Source: Azospirillum humicireducens (GTDB taxonomy: Bacteria > Pseudomonadota > Alphaproteobacteria > Azospirillales > Azospirillaceae). From it: 64,000 bases of DNA. The notes under the pieces were generated by a model. It was not told the DNA's origin. It saw nothing but the letters and a program-made list of their open reading frames with translations, and searched no databases. Below are positions 26,686 through 35,078 of this stretch, piece after piece. A program made the position numbers and the translations under genes. Location of the stretch: contig NZ_CP015285.1 in assembly GCF_001639105.2 (NCBI RefSeq), positions 922,501 through 986,500 on the forward strand, given 5' to 3'. Position 1 is the stretch's first letter, and the number at the start of each line of letters is the position of its first letter.

Positions 26686-27954
26686 ATGAAGTTGCGCCTG
26701 ACCCTGATTCAATGCCCGCCCGCGCAGGGCGGCGACATCGCCCGCGATCTCGGCACCGGACGTCTGGTGATCGGCCGCGGCCCCGACTGCGACTGGGTGC
26801 TGAACGATCCGGAGCGGATGCTGTCCAAGATCCACTGCATGGTGGAGTTCAAGGGCGGCGTCTACATCGTCATCGACAGTTCCACCAACGGCGTCTTCCT
26901 GAATGACGCCCCGACCCCCATCGGCCGCGGCAACTCCGCCGTGGTGGGGGAGGGCGACCGGCTGCGGATGGGCGGCTTCGTCATGCGCGCCGGATTCGCC
27001 GCGGAGGAGGCGCCGCCTGCCAACGATCCCTTCCTGGCCGTGCTGCGCGGCTCCGACGAGCCGGCGCAGGCGCCTGCCGCCTCGCCGGAGGACGATCCCT
27101 TCGCCCTGCCGGCCTTCGGGCGCGGGCCGGTCTCGGTGATGCCGATTCCAGAGGACGACGACCTGTTCGGCGATCTGCCGCAGCGGGAGGAGCGCTGGGG
27201 CGGCCAGGTGGGCGGCAACTCGGGGAGCGGCTGGCAGCCCACCGCAGCCGCCACTGCGCCCGGCGGCGATCCTGACTGGCCGGGTTCCACCCAGACCGAT
27301 TTCTCGCCGGACAGCCTTGGCACCATCCGGGTGTCGACCGAACAGCCAGGCTTCGGCAGTGCCAACTTCGATGCCGGATTCGATAAGGGCAGTGGCGGTT
27401 CGTCGATTCCCGACGACTGGCTGGACGATCCCATCGACCTGCCGCCTTCCGCCCAGCCGTCCAACCCGCCGCCCACCCAGCCCGTCGCGACGCCCCCGTC
27501 CGCCTCTCCCGCGGTTCCGCTTGACGACTGGGCCGACGAACCGCTGGTCCCGGCGGCCTTCGGGGCGCGTCGGTCGCCCTTTGCCGTCCCGTCTGCCGAT
27601 CCGTCCTCCGACGCCCTCAGCCGTGCGCTCGTCGATGTCGTGCTGTCGCTGGTGCGACGGCAGGCGGCGCTGGAGGCTCTGCTCGGCCTCGACCCTGACG
27701 ACACGATGGCGCAGGGGGACTCCGTCCTGCGCCGGGCCGTGGATGCCGACGACGCCTTGGCCCGCCTGCGCGCGCTGCCGCCCGCCGAGGCGGCGGCGCT
27801 GTTGCAGGCTGCGGTCTCGGACGGTGCGGCCCACCAGTCGGCCCTGTTGGCGGCGGTGCGCGAACTGACGGGGGAGACCGCCGACGGCGGCACCCGATTG
27901 GCGGCGCTCTACCGCCGGCTCCTGCCGATCCACCGCCACGCGCTGGGCGGCTGA
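26686..27954 (+). CDS. tagH: FHA-domain T6SS regulator (Fha/TagH, ImpI)
   Basis: 422 residues. The N-terminal FHA domain (about 1-100) has GRLVIGRGPDCDWVLNDPER, the phosphopeptide-binding SKIHC stretch and STNGVFLND, all intact. A long acidic, Pro-rich linker (about 110-300) follows, then a helical C-terminal domain (DALSRALVDVVLSLVRRQAA, LRALPPAEAAALLQAA) of the type VI FHA family. FHA proteins read phospho-threonine marks made by the PpkA-type kinase and switch on assembly; the kinase gene is at the left edge of this window. Thr residues in the linker (e.g. in STQTDFSPDS) are candidate phosphosites. It precedes tssK. Confidence 0.94.
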   Translation: MKLRLTLIQCPPAQGGDIARDLGTGRLVIGRGPDCDWVLNDPERMLSKIHCMVEFKGGVYIVIDSSTNGVFLNDAPTPIGRGNSAVVGEGDRLRMGGFVMRAGFAAEEAPPANDPFLAVLRGSDEPAQAPAASPEDDPFALPAFGRGPVSVMPIPEDDDLFGDLPQREERWGGQVGGNSGSGWQPTAAATAPGGDPDWPGSTQTDFSPDSLGTIRVSTEQPGFGSANFDAGFDKGSGGSSIPDDWLDDPIDLPPSAQPSNPPPTQPVATPPSASPAVPLDDWADEPLVPAAFGARRSPFAVPSADPSSDALSRALVDVVLSLVRRQAALEALLGLDPDDTMAQGDSVLRRAVDADDALARLRALPPAEAAALLQAAVSDGAAHQSALLAAVRELTGETADGGTRLAALYRRLLPIHRHALGG

Positions 27955-27973
27955 CCGGAGGGGGAGGGAACCC

Positions 27974-28015
27974 ATGGCAACGACCATCAGCCTGCAAGAG
28001 GGAAAGCGCCCATGA
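27974..28015 (+). CDS. 13-codon leader ORF overlapping the tssK start
   Basis: ATG at 27974 encodes MATTISLQEGKRP and its TGA overlaps the tssK ATG (ATGA). A long purine-rich ribosome site (GGAGGGGGAGGG) lies directly upstream, stronger than that of tssK itself. This arrangement would couple tssK translation to the leader. It is too short to judge as a protein. Confidence 0.4.
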   Translation: MATTISLQEGKRP

Positions 28016-29346
28016 GTTGGGACGACAAGGTCATCTGGTCCGAGGGCATGTTCCTGCGGGCGCAGCATTTCCAGCAGCAGGACCGCTATGTCGAGCGGCT
28101 GGTGCGCGGGCGCGTCGCCGGCATCCGCCCCTTCTCCTGGGGCATCAGCGAACTCACCATCAACCGCGAGCTTCTGGCCGTCGGCAAGTTCGCCGTCCTG
28201 CGCTGCAAGGGCATCCTGGAGGATGGGACGCCGATCAACATCCCCGACGACGACGACCCGCCGCCGCCGCTCGATCTGCCGGAGACGCTGGCGAACAGCA
28301 TCGTCTATCTGGCACTGCCTGTCCGCCAGCGCGGCGGGGTCGAGTTCGAGGTTGGCGAGAGCGCCGATGCCGCCACCCGCTATGTCGGTGAGGAGACGGA
28401 GACGGTCGACGCCATCGCCGGGTCGGCCAGCGTGTCGCGCGTCCGCACCGGCCGGCTGCGGCTGCGCTACCGGTTGGAGCGGCAGGAGCGCGCCGGCTAC
28501 CACTGCCTGGGCCTCGCCCGCATCCAGGAGGTGCGGTCTGACCGTCACGCGACGCTGGACGAGCGCTACATCCCGCCGGCCCTGAATGTCCAGGCGCTGG
28601 CGCCGCTGGCCGGCTTCGTCACCGAGATCCAAGGCCTGCTGAACAGCCGGTCGGAGGCGTTGGCCGCCCGCGTCGGCGGGTCCAACGGGCGCGGCGCCGG
28701 CGAGATGGCCGACTTCCTGATGCTGCAGGTCGCCAACCGCTCCGAACCGCTGTTCGCCAACATCGCCCGCATGCCCGACATCCATCCGGAACGCCTGCAC
28801 GGCATGATGCTGTCGCTGGCCGGCGAACTGGCGACCTTCACCGCCGTCAACAAGCGTCCGCCCAGCTTCCCGCCCTACCGGCACGAGGATCTGCAGGGCA
28901 CGCTGGAGCCGGTGATGGCGGAGATCCGCCGCTCGTTGAGCGCGGTGTTGGAACAGACAGCCATTCCGATCGACCTGCAGGAGCGCAAATACGGCATCCG
29001 CGTCGGCACCATCGCCGACCGTTCGCTGATCACCACGGCCACCTTCGTGCTGGCGGTGCGGGCGGACATGCCGGGCGAGGCGTTGCGCCGCAACTTCCCT
29101 GCACTGGTCAAGATCGGTCCGGTCGAGCAGATCCGTGAACTGGTCAATGTCCAGTTGCCGGGTATCCGAGTAAGGCCGCTGCCGGTTGCGCCGCGCCAAC
29201 TGCCCTATCATGCCGGCGCGGTGTATTTCGAACTCGAACGGGGTAGTCCGATTTGGAAACAGCTTGCAACGTCGGGCGGAATCGCAGTTCATCTAGCGGG
29301 TGATTTCCCCCAGGTGGCGATGGAGCTTTGGGCGATCCGTGGCTGA
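28012..29346 (+). CDS. tssK: T6SS baseplate subunit TssK (ImpJ)
   Basis: 444 residues, full TssK length. It begins MSWDDKVIWSEGMFLRAQHF, the diagnostic N-terminus, followed by QQQDRYVERLVRGRVAGIRP. Later come LPVRQRGGVEFEV, the PPALNVQALAPLAGFVTEIQ segment, HPERLHGMMLSLAGELATF and the C-terminal PYHAGAVYFELERGSPIWKQ. TssK links the baseplate to the TssLMJ membrane complex and resembles phage receptor-binding proteins. It is the last core T6SS gene on the plus strand. The sensor gene train begins 30 bases later, with no terminator seen between. Confidence 0.98.
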   Translation: MSWDDKVIWSEGMFLRAQHFQQQDRYVERLVRGRVAGIRPFSWGISELTINRELLAVGKFAVLRCKGILEDGTPINIPDDDDPPPPLDLPETLANSIVYLALPVRQRGGVEFEVGESADAATRYVGEETETVDAIAGSASVSRVRTGRLRLRYRLERQERAGYHCLGLARIQEVRSDRHATLDERYIPPALNVQALAPLAGFVTEIQGLLNSRSEALAARVGGSNGRGAGEMADFLMLQVANRSEPLFANIARMPDIHPERLHGMMLSLAGELATFTAVNKRPPSFPPYRHEDLQGTLEPVMAEIRRSLSAVLEQTAIPIDLQERKYGIRVGTIADRSLITTATFVLAVRADMPGEALRRNFPALVKIGPVEQIRELVNVQLPGIRVRPLPVAPRQLPYHAGAVYFELERGSPIWKQLATSGGIAVHLAGDFPQVAMELWAIRG

Positions 29347-29376
29347 TGCATCACCTTTTCCTGTTGTAGGGACATC

Positions 29377-30150
29377 ATGAGGCTGGGCGGGGTGCTGGCC
29401 CTGCGAACCGGCGCCGTCATCGCGGCAACGGTTGCGACGGCTGTGCTGCTGTCAGTCGCGTTGTCCGGGCTGAAATTCGAACAGAAGCTGCGCGAAGTCG
29501 CCGGCTCGCGGCTGGCTGTGGTGGCGGACGAGATGAGGCGCCGGGTCGAGTACGGCCTGACATTGGGCCTCGACCTGTCCGAACTGGTCGATCTGCAGGC
29601 TCAGGCGGAACGCGCCGCCTCCGGTGAGGAAATCCTCGGCGTGGAGGTGGTCGACGACCGTGGCGTCATTCTGTTCGCCGCCGACCGCAACGCCGTCGGC
29701 CAGCCCACACCGGTGCGCTGGAGCGGCGACGCTTCGGCGGGAACCCTGCGCCAGCAGATCGACGGCGATGTTCTGATCCTTGGTTCCGATGTGCGCAACA
29801 GCTTCGGGCAGACGGTCGGGCAGGTGATCCTGCGCTCTTCGCTGACCGGGCTGAAAACGCGGGTCGCAGCGGTCGAGGAGGGCCTGCGCGGCAGCATTCT
29901 GGCACTGGTGGGCGTCGCGGCGCTGGTGACGCTGGCTGCGGTCTTCGCCGTGGTGCGCCAGCGCGGCGGGCGCCGCGGCCTGGCCGACGGCAATCCGGCG
30001 GACGGCAGCGCTCCGTTGAGTGTGGTGCGAGATCGCCTGGACCGCGGCATCGCCGACGCAGATCACGCCATGGAAGAGCTGGAGCGCGAATTGGACGCCA
30101 TGGTGCCGAATGCCCCCGAACCACTCCCGGCGAAGGGAGCGGTGACATGA
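29377..30150 (+). CDS. Two-TM periplasmic sensor-like protein (array member 1)
   Basis: 257 residues. TM1 lies near 9-31 (AVIAATVATAVLLSVALSGL) and TM2 near 169-190 (ILALVGVAALVTLAAVFAVV), with a ~135-residue periplasmic domain between them. The motif RRRVEYGLTLGLDLSELVDL followed by GVEVVDDRGVILFAADRNAV resembles single-Cache-like folds and recurs in the three other sensor genes downstream. The cytoplasmic tail is short and ends in a predicted coiled coil (LDRGIADADHAMEELERELD), with no kinase, GGDEF or methyl-accepting domain. It may pass a signal by contact to a partner such as the next protein, whose ATG overlaps its stop. I do not recognise a named family. Confidence 0.85.
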   Translation: MRLGGVLALRTGAVIAATVATAVLLSVALSGLKFEQKLREVAGSRLAVVADEMRRRVEYGLTLGLDLSELVDLQAQAERAASGEEILGVEVVDDRGVILFAADRNAVGQPTPVRWSGDASAGTLRQQIDGDVLILGSDVRNSFGQTVGQVILRSSLTGLKTRVAAVEEGLRGSILALVGVAALVTLAAVFAVVRQRGGRRGLADGNPADGSAPLSVVRDRLDRGIADADHAMEELERELDAMVPNAPEPLPAKGAVT

Positions 30151-32330
30151 GCGAACCGTCCCGCAACAATTCCGCCAAGCCGGTTCCGCCTCTGCCCGCC
30201 AAGGCGGCCAAGCGGCGCGATCCGATCAGCGCGCTGGTGCTGCGGCTGACCATCGTCACGGTGGCGGTCCTGCTGCTGGCGGCAGGCGCGGCCTCCTGGC
30301 TGTCGCTGCGCAGTTTCGACCCGCTGTTCCAGCCGGAACTGGCGCGCAAGGCGCAGACGGTCGGCGGCCTGATGGGCGCGCAGATCGACCGCGGGCTCGG
30401 CGTGCGAATCCCGCTGGACCGCATGGCCGGTCTCGACACCCTGCTGGCGGCAGAGGTCGAACGCCACGCCGACATTGCCTACATCGCGGTGACCGATCCG
30501 GCCGGACGCATAGTTGCGGCGGCGGGCGGGCCTCTGGCGGGAGTTACGGCGCTGTCGCCGGACCGCCTGTCCGGTCCTGCCGACGGCCGGCTGGCCCGCG
30601 GATTCGTCGATGTCCAGCGTCCGCTGGGCGACACCGCCAACCCGGCCGGCGCGCTGCATGTCGGCGTCGACAGCGCTTTCCTGGCCAAGGCCTCGACCGA
30701 TCTGGCGCTGGACGTGCTGTCGGTGGTCATCGTCTCGGTCCTGCTGATCTTCGAAGTGCTGCAGCTGGTGGTGAACCTCGCCATGCGGCGGGTGCTGACC
30801 CTGCGTCTGCTGGCCGACCGGGCGGAGGAGGGCGATTTCCGCGCCACCCTGCCGGAGATTCCCCGATCCTTGGGCCCGGGGCCGCTCGCGGCGACGGAGG
30901 ACCGCGCGCTGGAAGGCGGCGTGCGGACCGCGCTCGACAGCGTGAATGTCCGCTATGCCGGCCTTGCCGCGCGGGTTGCGGAGCTGCGCCGCCGGCTGGG
31001 TGGCGACGACCCGCGGGTCGGCCGGGCGGAGGCCGGGCTGATGGCGCTTGCCCGCCGGTTCCGTTTCCGTGATCCGGACTCCTCGCGTCCGCCGCCTACT
31101 CCGCTGAATCTCGTCTTCCTGAGGTTGCCGGTCTTCCTGTTCTGCCTGTCGGAGGAGCTGTCGCGCCCCTTCCTGCCGGCCTATGCCAAGTCCTTCGCCG
31201 GGGAGGTGCCGTGGCTGACCCCGGACATGGTGGTCAGCCTGCCGATCACGCTGTTCATGCTGATCTGGGCGCTGTCGCAACCGGGCGGTGCCCGCTTCTC
31301 CGAACGCTGGGGCCGCTCGCGCGCCTTCACCATCGGGGCGTTGCTGGGCTCCGTCAGCCTCGCACTGACCGCCTTCGCCGGGTCGCTGGCCGAGCTGATG
31401 CTGTGGCGCTGCCTGACCGCCCTCGGCTACGGGTTGGTGCTGATCACCGCGCAGGGCATCGTCGTCGACCACACCACGCCGCGCAACCGCGCAGCCGGCA
31501 TGGCGATGTTCATCGGCGCTCTGCTGGCTGCCGGCGTGTGCGGTCCGGTCAGCGGCGGCATCATCGCCGACCAGATCGGCTTCCGCGCCACCTTCCTGCT
31601 CGGGGCGCTCCTGGCGCTCGGGTCCGGCTTGTCTGTCAGCCTGCTTCTGCTGCGCGGACGCGGTGCGGCGCAGTCCCCCGCCGGAGCCGGTGCAGCGGCT
31701 CGCCCGGCCATGGGCAGCGTCCTGCCGCTGTTTCGCGATTTCCGCTTTTCCGCCCTGATGGTGCTGAGCGCAATTCCGACGAAGATCGCCTCCACCGCCT
31801 TCCTCTTCTGCCTCGTGCCGCTGCTGCTGACAGCCGACGGCGCCTCGAAGGCGGAGATCGGTCGGGTGCAGATGATGTATTTCGTCGCCTTCATCCTGGT
31901 GTCGCCGCTGGCCGCCAGCCTGTCCGACCGCTGGCAGGCCCGGCGTGGCTTCATCGCTCTTGGCGGCATCGGCACGCTGGCGAGCTGCCTGCCCATCGTC
32001 GCCACCCATGCATTGTGGGGGCCGCCTTTGGCCATCGCCTTGTTCGGCCTGTCGCAGGCGCTGGTCGGTGCGCCGCAGCTGACGCTGGTCTCGCAGATCG
32101 CCCGTGACGGCGGCCTGCCGGAGACGGCTGCAATCGGCTGGTACCGGCTGATCGAACGGCTGGGCGGCGCGCTCGGCCCCGTCACCGCGATGGCGGTGGC
32201 GGTCGCCACCTCCTACCGCGAGGCGATGCTGGGCATCGGCCTGCTGTGCGGGGCGAGCGCGCTTTTGTTCTGGATCCTTTTCCGCACCGGGCGTCCGGCA
32301 ACCCCCGCCGCCCGGCCACAGGAGGCATGA
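30147..32330 (+). CDS. Periplasmic sensor fused to a complete MFS transporter (array member 2)
   Basis: 727 residues. TM near 27-50 (ALVLRLTIVTVAVLLLAAGA), periplasmic domain about 51-187 with GAQIDRGLGVRIPLDRMAGL and YIAVTDPAGRIVAA, TM near 190-213, then a HAMP-like cytoplasmic linker to about 310. From about 325 a twelve-helix MFS transporter follows, with the loop 2-3 motif (GARFSERWGRSRAFTIGALL), the half-repeat version in the C-half (LAASLSDRWQARRGF) and an RLGG-type end. The two halves are in one uninterrupted frame with even codon use, so this is a real fusion. The closest transporter type looks like drug/multidrug MFS, but substrate cannot be read. A periplasmic signal could gate transport or report flux. 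Confidence 0.88.
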   Translation: MSEPSRNNSAKPVPPLPAKAAKRRDPISALVLRLTIVTVAVLLLAAGAASWLSLRSFDPLFQPELARKAQTVGGLMGAQIDRGLGVRIPLDRMAGLDTLLAAEVERHADIAYIAVTDPAGRIVAAAGGPLAGVTALSPDRLSGPADGRLARGFVDVQRPLGDTANPAGALHVGVDSAFLAKASTDLALDVLSVVIVSVLLIFEVLQLVVNLAMRRVLTLRLLADRAEEGDFRATLPEIPRSLGPGPLAATEDRALEGGVRTALDSVNVRYAGLAARVAELRRRLGGDDPRVGRAEAGLMALARRFRFRDPDSSRPPPTPLNLVFLRLPVFLFCLSEELSRPFLPAYAKSFAGEVPWLTPDMVVSLPITLFMLIWALSQPGGARFSERWGRSRAFTIGALLGSVSLALTAFAGSLAELMLWRCLTALGYGLVLITAQGIVVDHTTPRNRAAGMAMFIGALLAAGVCGPVSGGIIADQIGFRATFLLGALLALGSGLSVSLLLLRGRGAAQSPAGAGAAARPAMGSVLPLFRDFRFSALMVLSAIPTKIASTAFLFCLVPLLLTADGASKAEIGRVQMMYFVAFILVSPLAASLSDRWQARRGFIALGGIGTLASCLPIVATHALWGPPLAIALFGLSQALVGAPQLTLVSQIARDGGLPETAAIGWYRLIERLGGALGPVTAMAVAVATSYREAMLGIGLLCGASALLFWILFRTGRPATPAARPQEA

Positions 32331-32335
32331 CCGCG

Positions 32336-33409
32336 ATGAGAGACGACGAAAGCGATCTCCTCCGCATCCGCCGCCGCTCGCTGCTGCGCCTTGCCGCCGC
32401 CGGCGGGTTGGCCCTGCCCGGATTGCCGTTGGCCGGCAACTCGCTCATCGGCTCGGCGCTGGCTGCCACGGTGCCCGACAGGACCTTCCGGATCACCATG
32501 GTGCTGGGCCGCGGCGAGAGCGACAACGAGTTCGGGTTCAAGGATTACCTGGCCCGCCGCGGCTTGAAGGTGGACTACACCATCCGCAACACCGGCGGCG
32601 ACACCGCCAAGCTGCCGGGCATCATCCAGGAGATCAAGGACACGCGCCCCGACCTCGTCTACAGCTGGGGCACGCCGCAGACCCGCGCACTGGTCGGCCC
32701 CTATGACGGCGCGGACCCTGGCAAGCACATCACCGACATTCCGGTGGTCTTCACCTTCGTCGCCGCACCCATTGACGCGAAGATCGTTCCCGATCTCGCC
32801 CGCTCGGGACGCAACGTCACCGGCACCATCCACATCGCGCCGATCGCGGTTCAGTTGAACACCATCCAGGCCTATCGCCCGATCAAGCGGCTGGGCGTGG
32901 TGTACAACCCGCAGGAACGCAACTCCGTCCTGACGGTGGAGGGGCTGCGGGCCGAGGCGGCGCTGCGGGGGCTGGAACTGGTCGAGGAGCCGGTTCCGCT
33001 GAACGACCGGGGCGAGCCGATCGCCGCCGCGGTGCCTGACGCGTTGGCGCGGGTGGCCAAGCGGGGCGGCGAGGTCCTCTATATCGGTCCGGACACCTTC
33101 ATCGCCTTCCACAACCGCACCGTCGTGGCGGCGGAGGCGTTGCGCCTTGGCCTGCCGACCTTCTCGGTGACGGAGCTGATCGTGCGCACCGACAAGGCGA
33201 TGCTGGCGCTGGCGAGCAGCGCCTACGGCATCGGACGCTTCACCGCCTTCAAGGCGGCGCAGATCCTGGTGGACGGCGTCAGTCCGGCCGAAATTCCCGT
33301 GGAAACGCTGAAGCGTTTTTCCGTTATCATCAATATGGCCACGGTCCGGGCGCTGGAATACTACCCCCCCATCGGCCTTCTGAATTTCGCGGAAATCATC
33401 GAATCATGA
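32336..33409 (+). CDS. Orphan Tat-exported substrate-binding protein (TrpX/PF04392-like)
   Basis: 357 residues from the ATG at 32336, chosen because AGGAGG at 32320-32325 is 10 bases upstream; the ATG at 32327, overlapping the previous stop, is too close to it. The N-terminus carries a twin-arginine-type signal (RIRRRSLLRLAAAGGLALPG) with an ALAA cleavage region. The mature part shows the two-lobed fold of this family: FRITMVLGRGESDNEF, DLVYSWGTPQTRALVG, KRLGVVYNPQERNSV and EVLYIGPDTFIAFHNRTVV. Relatives bind small organic ligands for ABC importers, but no permease or ATPase lies nearby. It probably delivers a ligand to the neighbouring periplasmic sensors. The GNAT gene overlaps its stop. 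Confidence 0.87.
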   Translation: MRDDESDLLRIRRRSLLRLAAAGGLALPGLPLAGNSLIGSALAATVPDRTFRITMVLGRGESDNEFGFKDYLARRGLKVDYTIRNTGGDTAKLPGIIQEIKDTRPDLVYSWGTPQTRALVGPYDGADPGKHITDIPVVFTFVAAPIDAKIVPDLARSGRNVTGTIHIAPIAVQLNTIQAYRPIKRLGVVYNPQERNSVLTVEGLRAEAALRGLELVEEPVPLNDRGEPIAAAVPDALARVAKRGGEVLYIGPDTFIAFHNRTVVAAEALRLGLPTFSVTELIVRTDKAMLALASSAYGIGRFTAFKAAQILVDGVSPAEIPVETLKRFSVIINMATVRALEYYPPIGLLNFAEIIES

Positions 33410-34254
33410 GCGCCCACATTCCCATGACCCTGCCGTTCGGCGGAGTTCCCCTGTGTGGCGAGGCCGCCCGCGCCGTGGCGGCGGTCCGCCTGCGGACGCT
33501 GGCCGCCGATCTGCCGGACGGGTTGACCGCCCGCATGATGGATTTGGAGGATTCCAACCTGCTGGCCGACTTCCGCGTCCGCGTCGTCGCGATGCTGGAG
33601 GATCCCGACCATTACCGGATGGCGGGCGAGGTCGGGAACTTCGTCAGCGATCATCTGGGCGACAAGGGGTTGACCGCCGGCATCTTCCGTAACGATGGCC
33701 GCGCCGGTGAAGGAGCCGGCGGCCGTCTGGTCGCCTACGGCGCGCTGGGCCTGCCGTCCGGCAACGACCCCAACCGGGGCCGCGACCTCGACCTGCCGGA
33801 GGCGGAACTGCCCTGGGTCGCGCACATGTCGTCGGCTATGGTCGATCCGTCGGAGCGCGGGCGCGGCCTGCATCACCGGCTGATCGACTGGCGGATCGAG
33901 GTGGCGGAGGCGCTGGGCCGCCGGCACCTGATCACCACCGTCAGCACCCGCAACCACCGCAGCTGGGGCCATCTGGCCGGTCATGGCATCTATCCGAAGC
34001 GGCTGGTCCGCGTCGGCGGCGATCTGGTGCGCCTGCTGGTCCACCGCGATTTCACCGCCGATCCGGTGTTCGACACCGCCAGTGCGGAACTGGTCGCGGT
34101 GGACGAGCTGGCGGGACGCTGGGATGTGTTCGAGCGCGGCCATGTGTGGGGCCGGGTTGCGGCGGGCGACGGTGCCGCGCAGCGTTGGTACGCGCTGTGC
34201 GGCCGGGAAAAGGCTCCACTGGAGCAGGCTGGGACGGGGCCGGGCGGGCGCTGA
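33406..34254 (+). CDS. GNAT-family N-acetyltransferase
   Basis: 282 residues. The GNAT core is in the second half: VAHMSSAMVDPSERGRGLHH contains the acetyl-CoA-binding R/Q-x-x-G-x-G/A-type loop (ERGRGL), followed by RLIDWRIEVAEALGRRHLIT and the fourth-strand NHRSWGHLAGHGI. The N-terminal ~90 residues (LTARMMDLEDSNLLADFRVR, DHYRMAGEVGNFVSDHLGD) are additional and may bind the substrate. No signal peptide, so it acts in the cytoplasm. It is translationally coupled to the substrate-binding protein (ATGA) and lies within the sensor array, which suggests a dedicated acetylation step, but the acceptor is unknown. Confidence 0.87.
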   Translation: MSAHIPMTLPFGGVPLCGEAARAVAAVRLRTLAADLPDGLTARMMDLEDSNLLADFRVRVVAMLEDPDHYRMAGEVGNFVSDHLGDKGLTAGIFRNDGRAGEGAGGRLVAYGALGLPSGNDPNRGRDLDLPEAELPWVAHMSSAMVDPSERGRGLHHRLIDWRIEVAEALGRRHLITTVSTRNHRSWGHLAGHGIYPKRLVRVGGDLVRLLVHRDFTADPVFDTASAELVAVDELAGRWDVFERGHVWGRVAAGDGAAQRWYALCGREKAPLEQAGTGPGGR

Positions 34255-34277
34255 GGCGCTCGGCCGGCTGAAGGGGG

Positions 34278-35078
34278 ATGGCCGGAATGGGATCGGGGAG
34301 TTTCGGGGCGCGGCTGGCGGCGTTCATGGCGGTGGCGGTGTTCGTCTCCGCCCTGTCCGCCGTCGTGATATGGACGCGCGAACAGGCACGCCGCCTGGAC
34401 GAGGCGGTGACCTCCCAGGTCGGTTTCGTGCTGAGCGAGGCCAAGGCATCGCTTGAAACCCAGCTGAATCTCGGCCTTGCGCTGGGCGATCTGCCACAGG
34501 TCGATGGGTTGCTTGCCCGAGCCCGCGTCGCCCTGCCCGGCATCCAGTCGGTCACCGTCCTCGATGAGAGCGGCACCGTGCTGTTTTCCACCAATGCGGT
34601 GGAGGTGGGCGAACTTCTGCCCATCCGGACCTCGACCGACCACAATGGCGGCGTCAGCGGCTTCTGGTCGGAGGAGCGCGGGGATGAACGGGTCTACGGC
34701 GTCGGACTTGCCACCAGCTTCGATACGGTGGCCGGCACCCTGCTGGTCCGCATGCCGGCCGGCGCGATGGATGAGCCGATGCGCCATTATGCCCTGACCC
34801 TCTCCATCGGCGCGGTGCTGATCGCGCTTCCGCTCGCCCTTATCGGCTGGCTGGCCGCCCTGAAACTGGCCGCCGGACCGCGCCGTTCGCTGTCCGATCT
34901 CGCGGCTTCCCTCGAAGGGCTGGGCGAGGCCGGTCGCATCCGCGCCGAACTGCCCGCACAAACGTCTCCTCAGACGCTGGGCCTGCCGGCCGCCGCTTTC
35001 ACCGATGCGGTGCGGCGGCGCCTGTCCATCCTGGACGAGGCGGAGCGTGAGGTCGCACGCCTGGATGAACTCGCATGA
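34278..35078 (+). CDS. Two-TM periplasmic sensor-like protein (array member 3)
   Basis: 266 residues; an ATG at 34287 is an alternative start with better spacing from AAGGGGG. TM1 near 12-33 (FMAVAVFVSALSAVVIWTRE), periplasmic domain of about 140 residues, TM2 near 174-196 (LTLSIGAVLIALPLALIGWL). The motif LETQLNLGLALGDLPQVDGL and SVTVLDESGTVLFSTNAVEV match array member 1 best of all. The cytoplasmic tail is about 65 residues and ends in a charged helix (LSILDEAEREVARLDELA), again without an enzymatic domain. The stop overlaps the next ATG. Probably a paralogue of the 29,377 product arisen by duplication. Confidence 0.85.
   Translation: MAGMGSGSFGARLAAFMAVAVFVSALSAVVIWTREQARRLDEAVTSQVGFVLSEAKASLETQLNLGLALGDLPQVDGLLARARVALPGIQSVTVLDESGTVLFSTNAVEVGELLPIRTSTDHNGGVSGFWSEERGDERVYGVGLATSFDTVAGTLLVRMPAGAMDEPMRHYALTLSIGAVLIALPLALIGWLAALKLAAGPRRSLSDLAASLEGLGEAGRIRAELPAQTSPQTLGLPAAAFTDAVRRRLSILDEAEREVARLDELA

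Noticed and set aside
18805..29346. Search for a T6SS effector/toxin fused to PAAR, VgrG or Hcp
   Set aside because: PAAR, Hcp and VgrG have no C-terminal toxin extension and no lipase, nuclease, amidase or pore-forming motif was seen in neighbouring genes.
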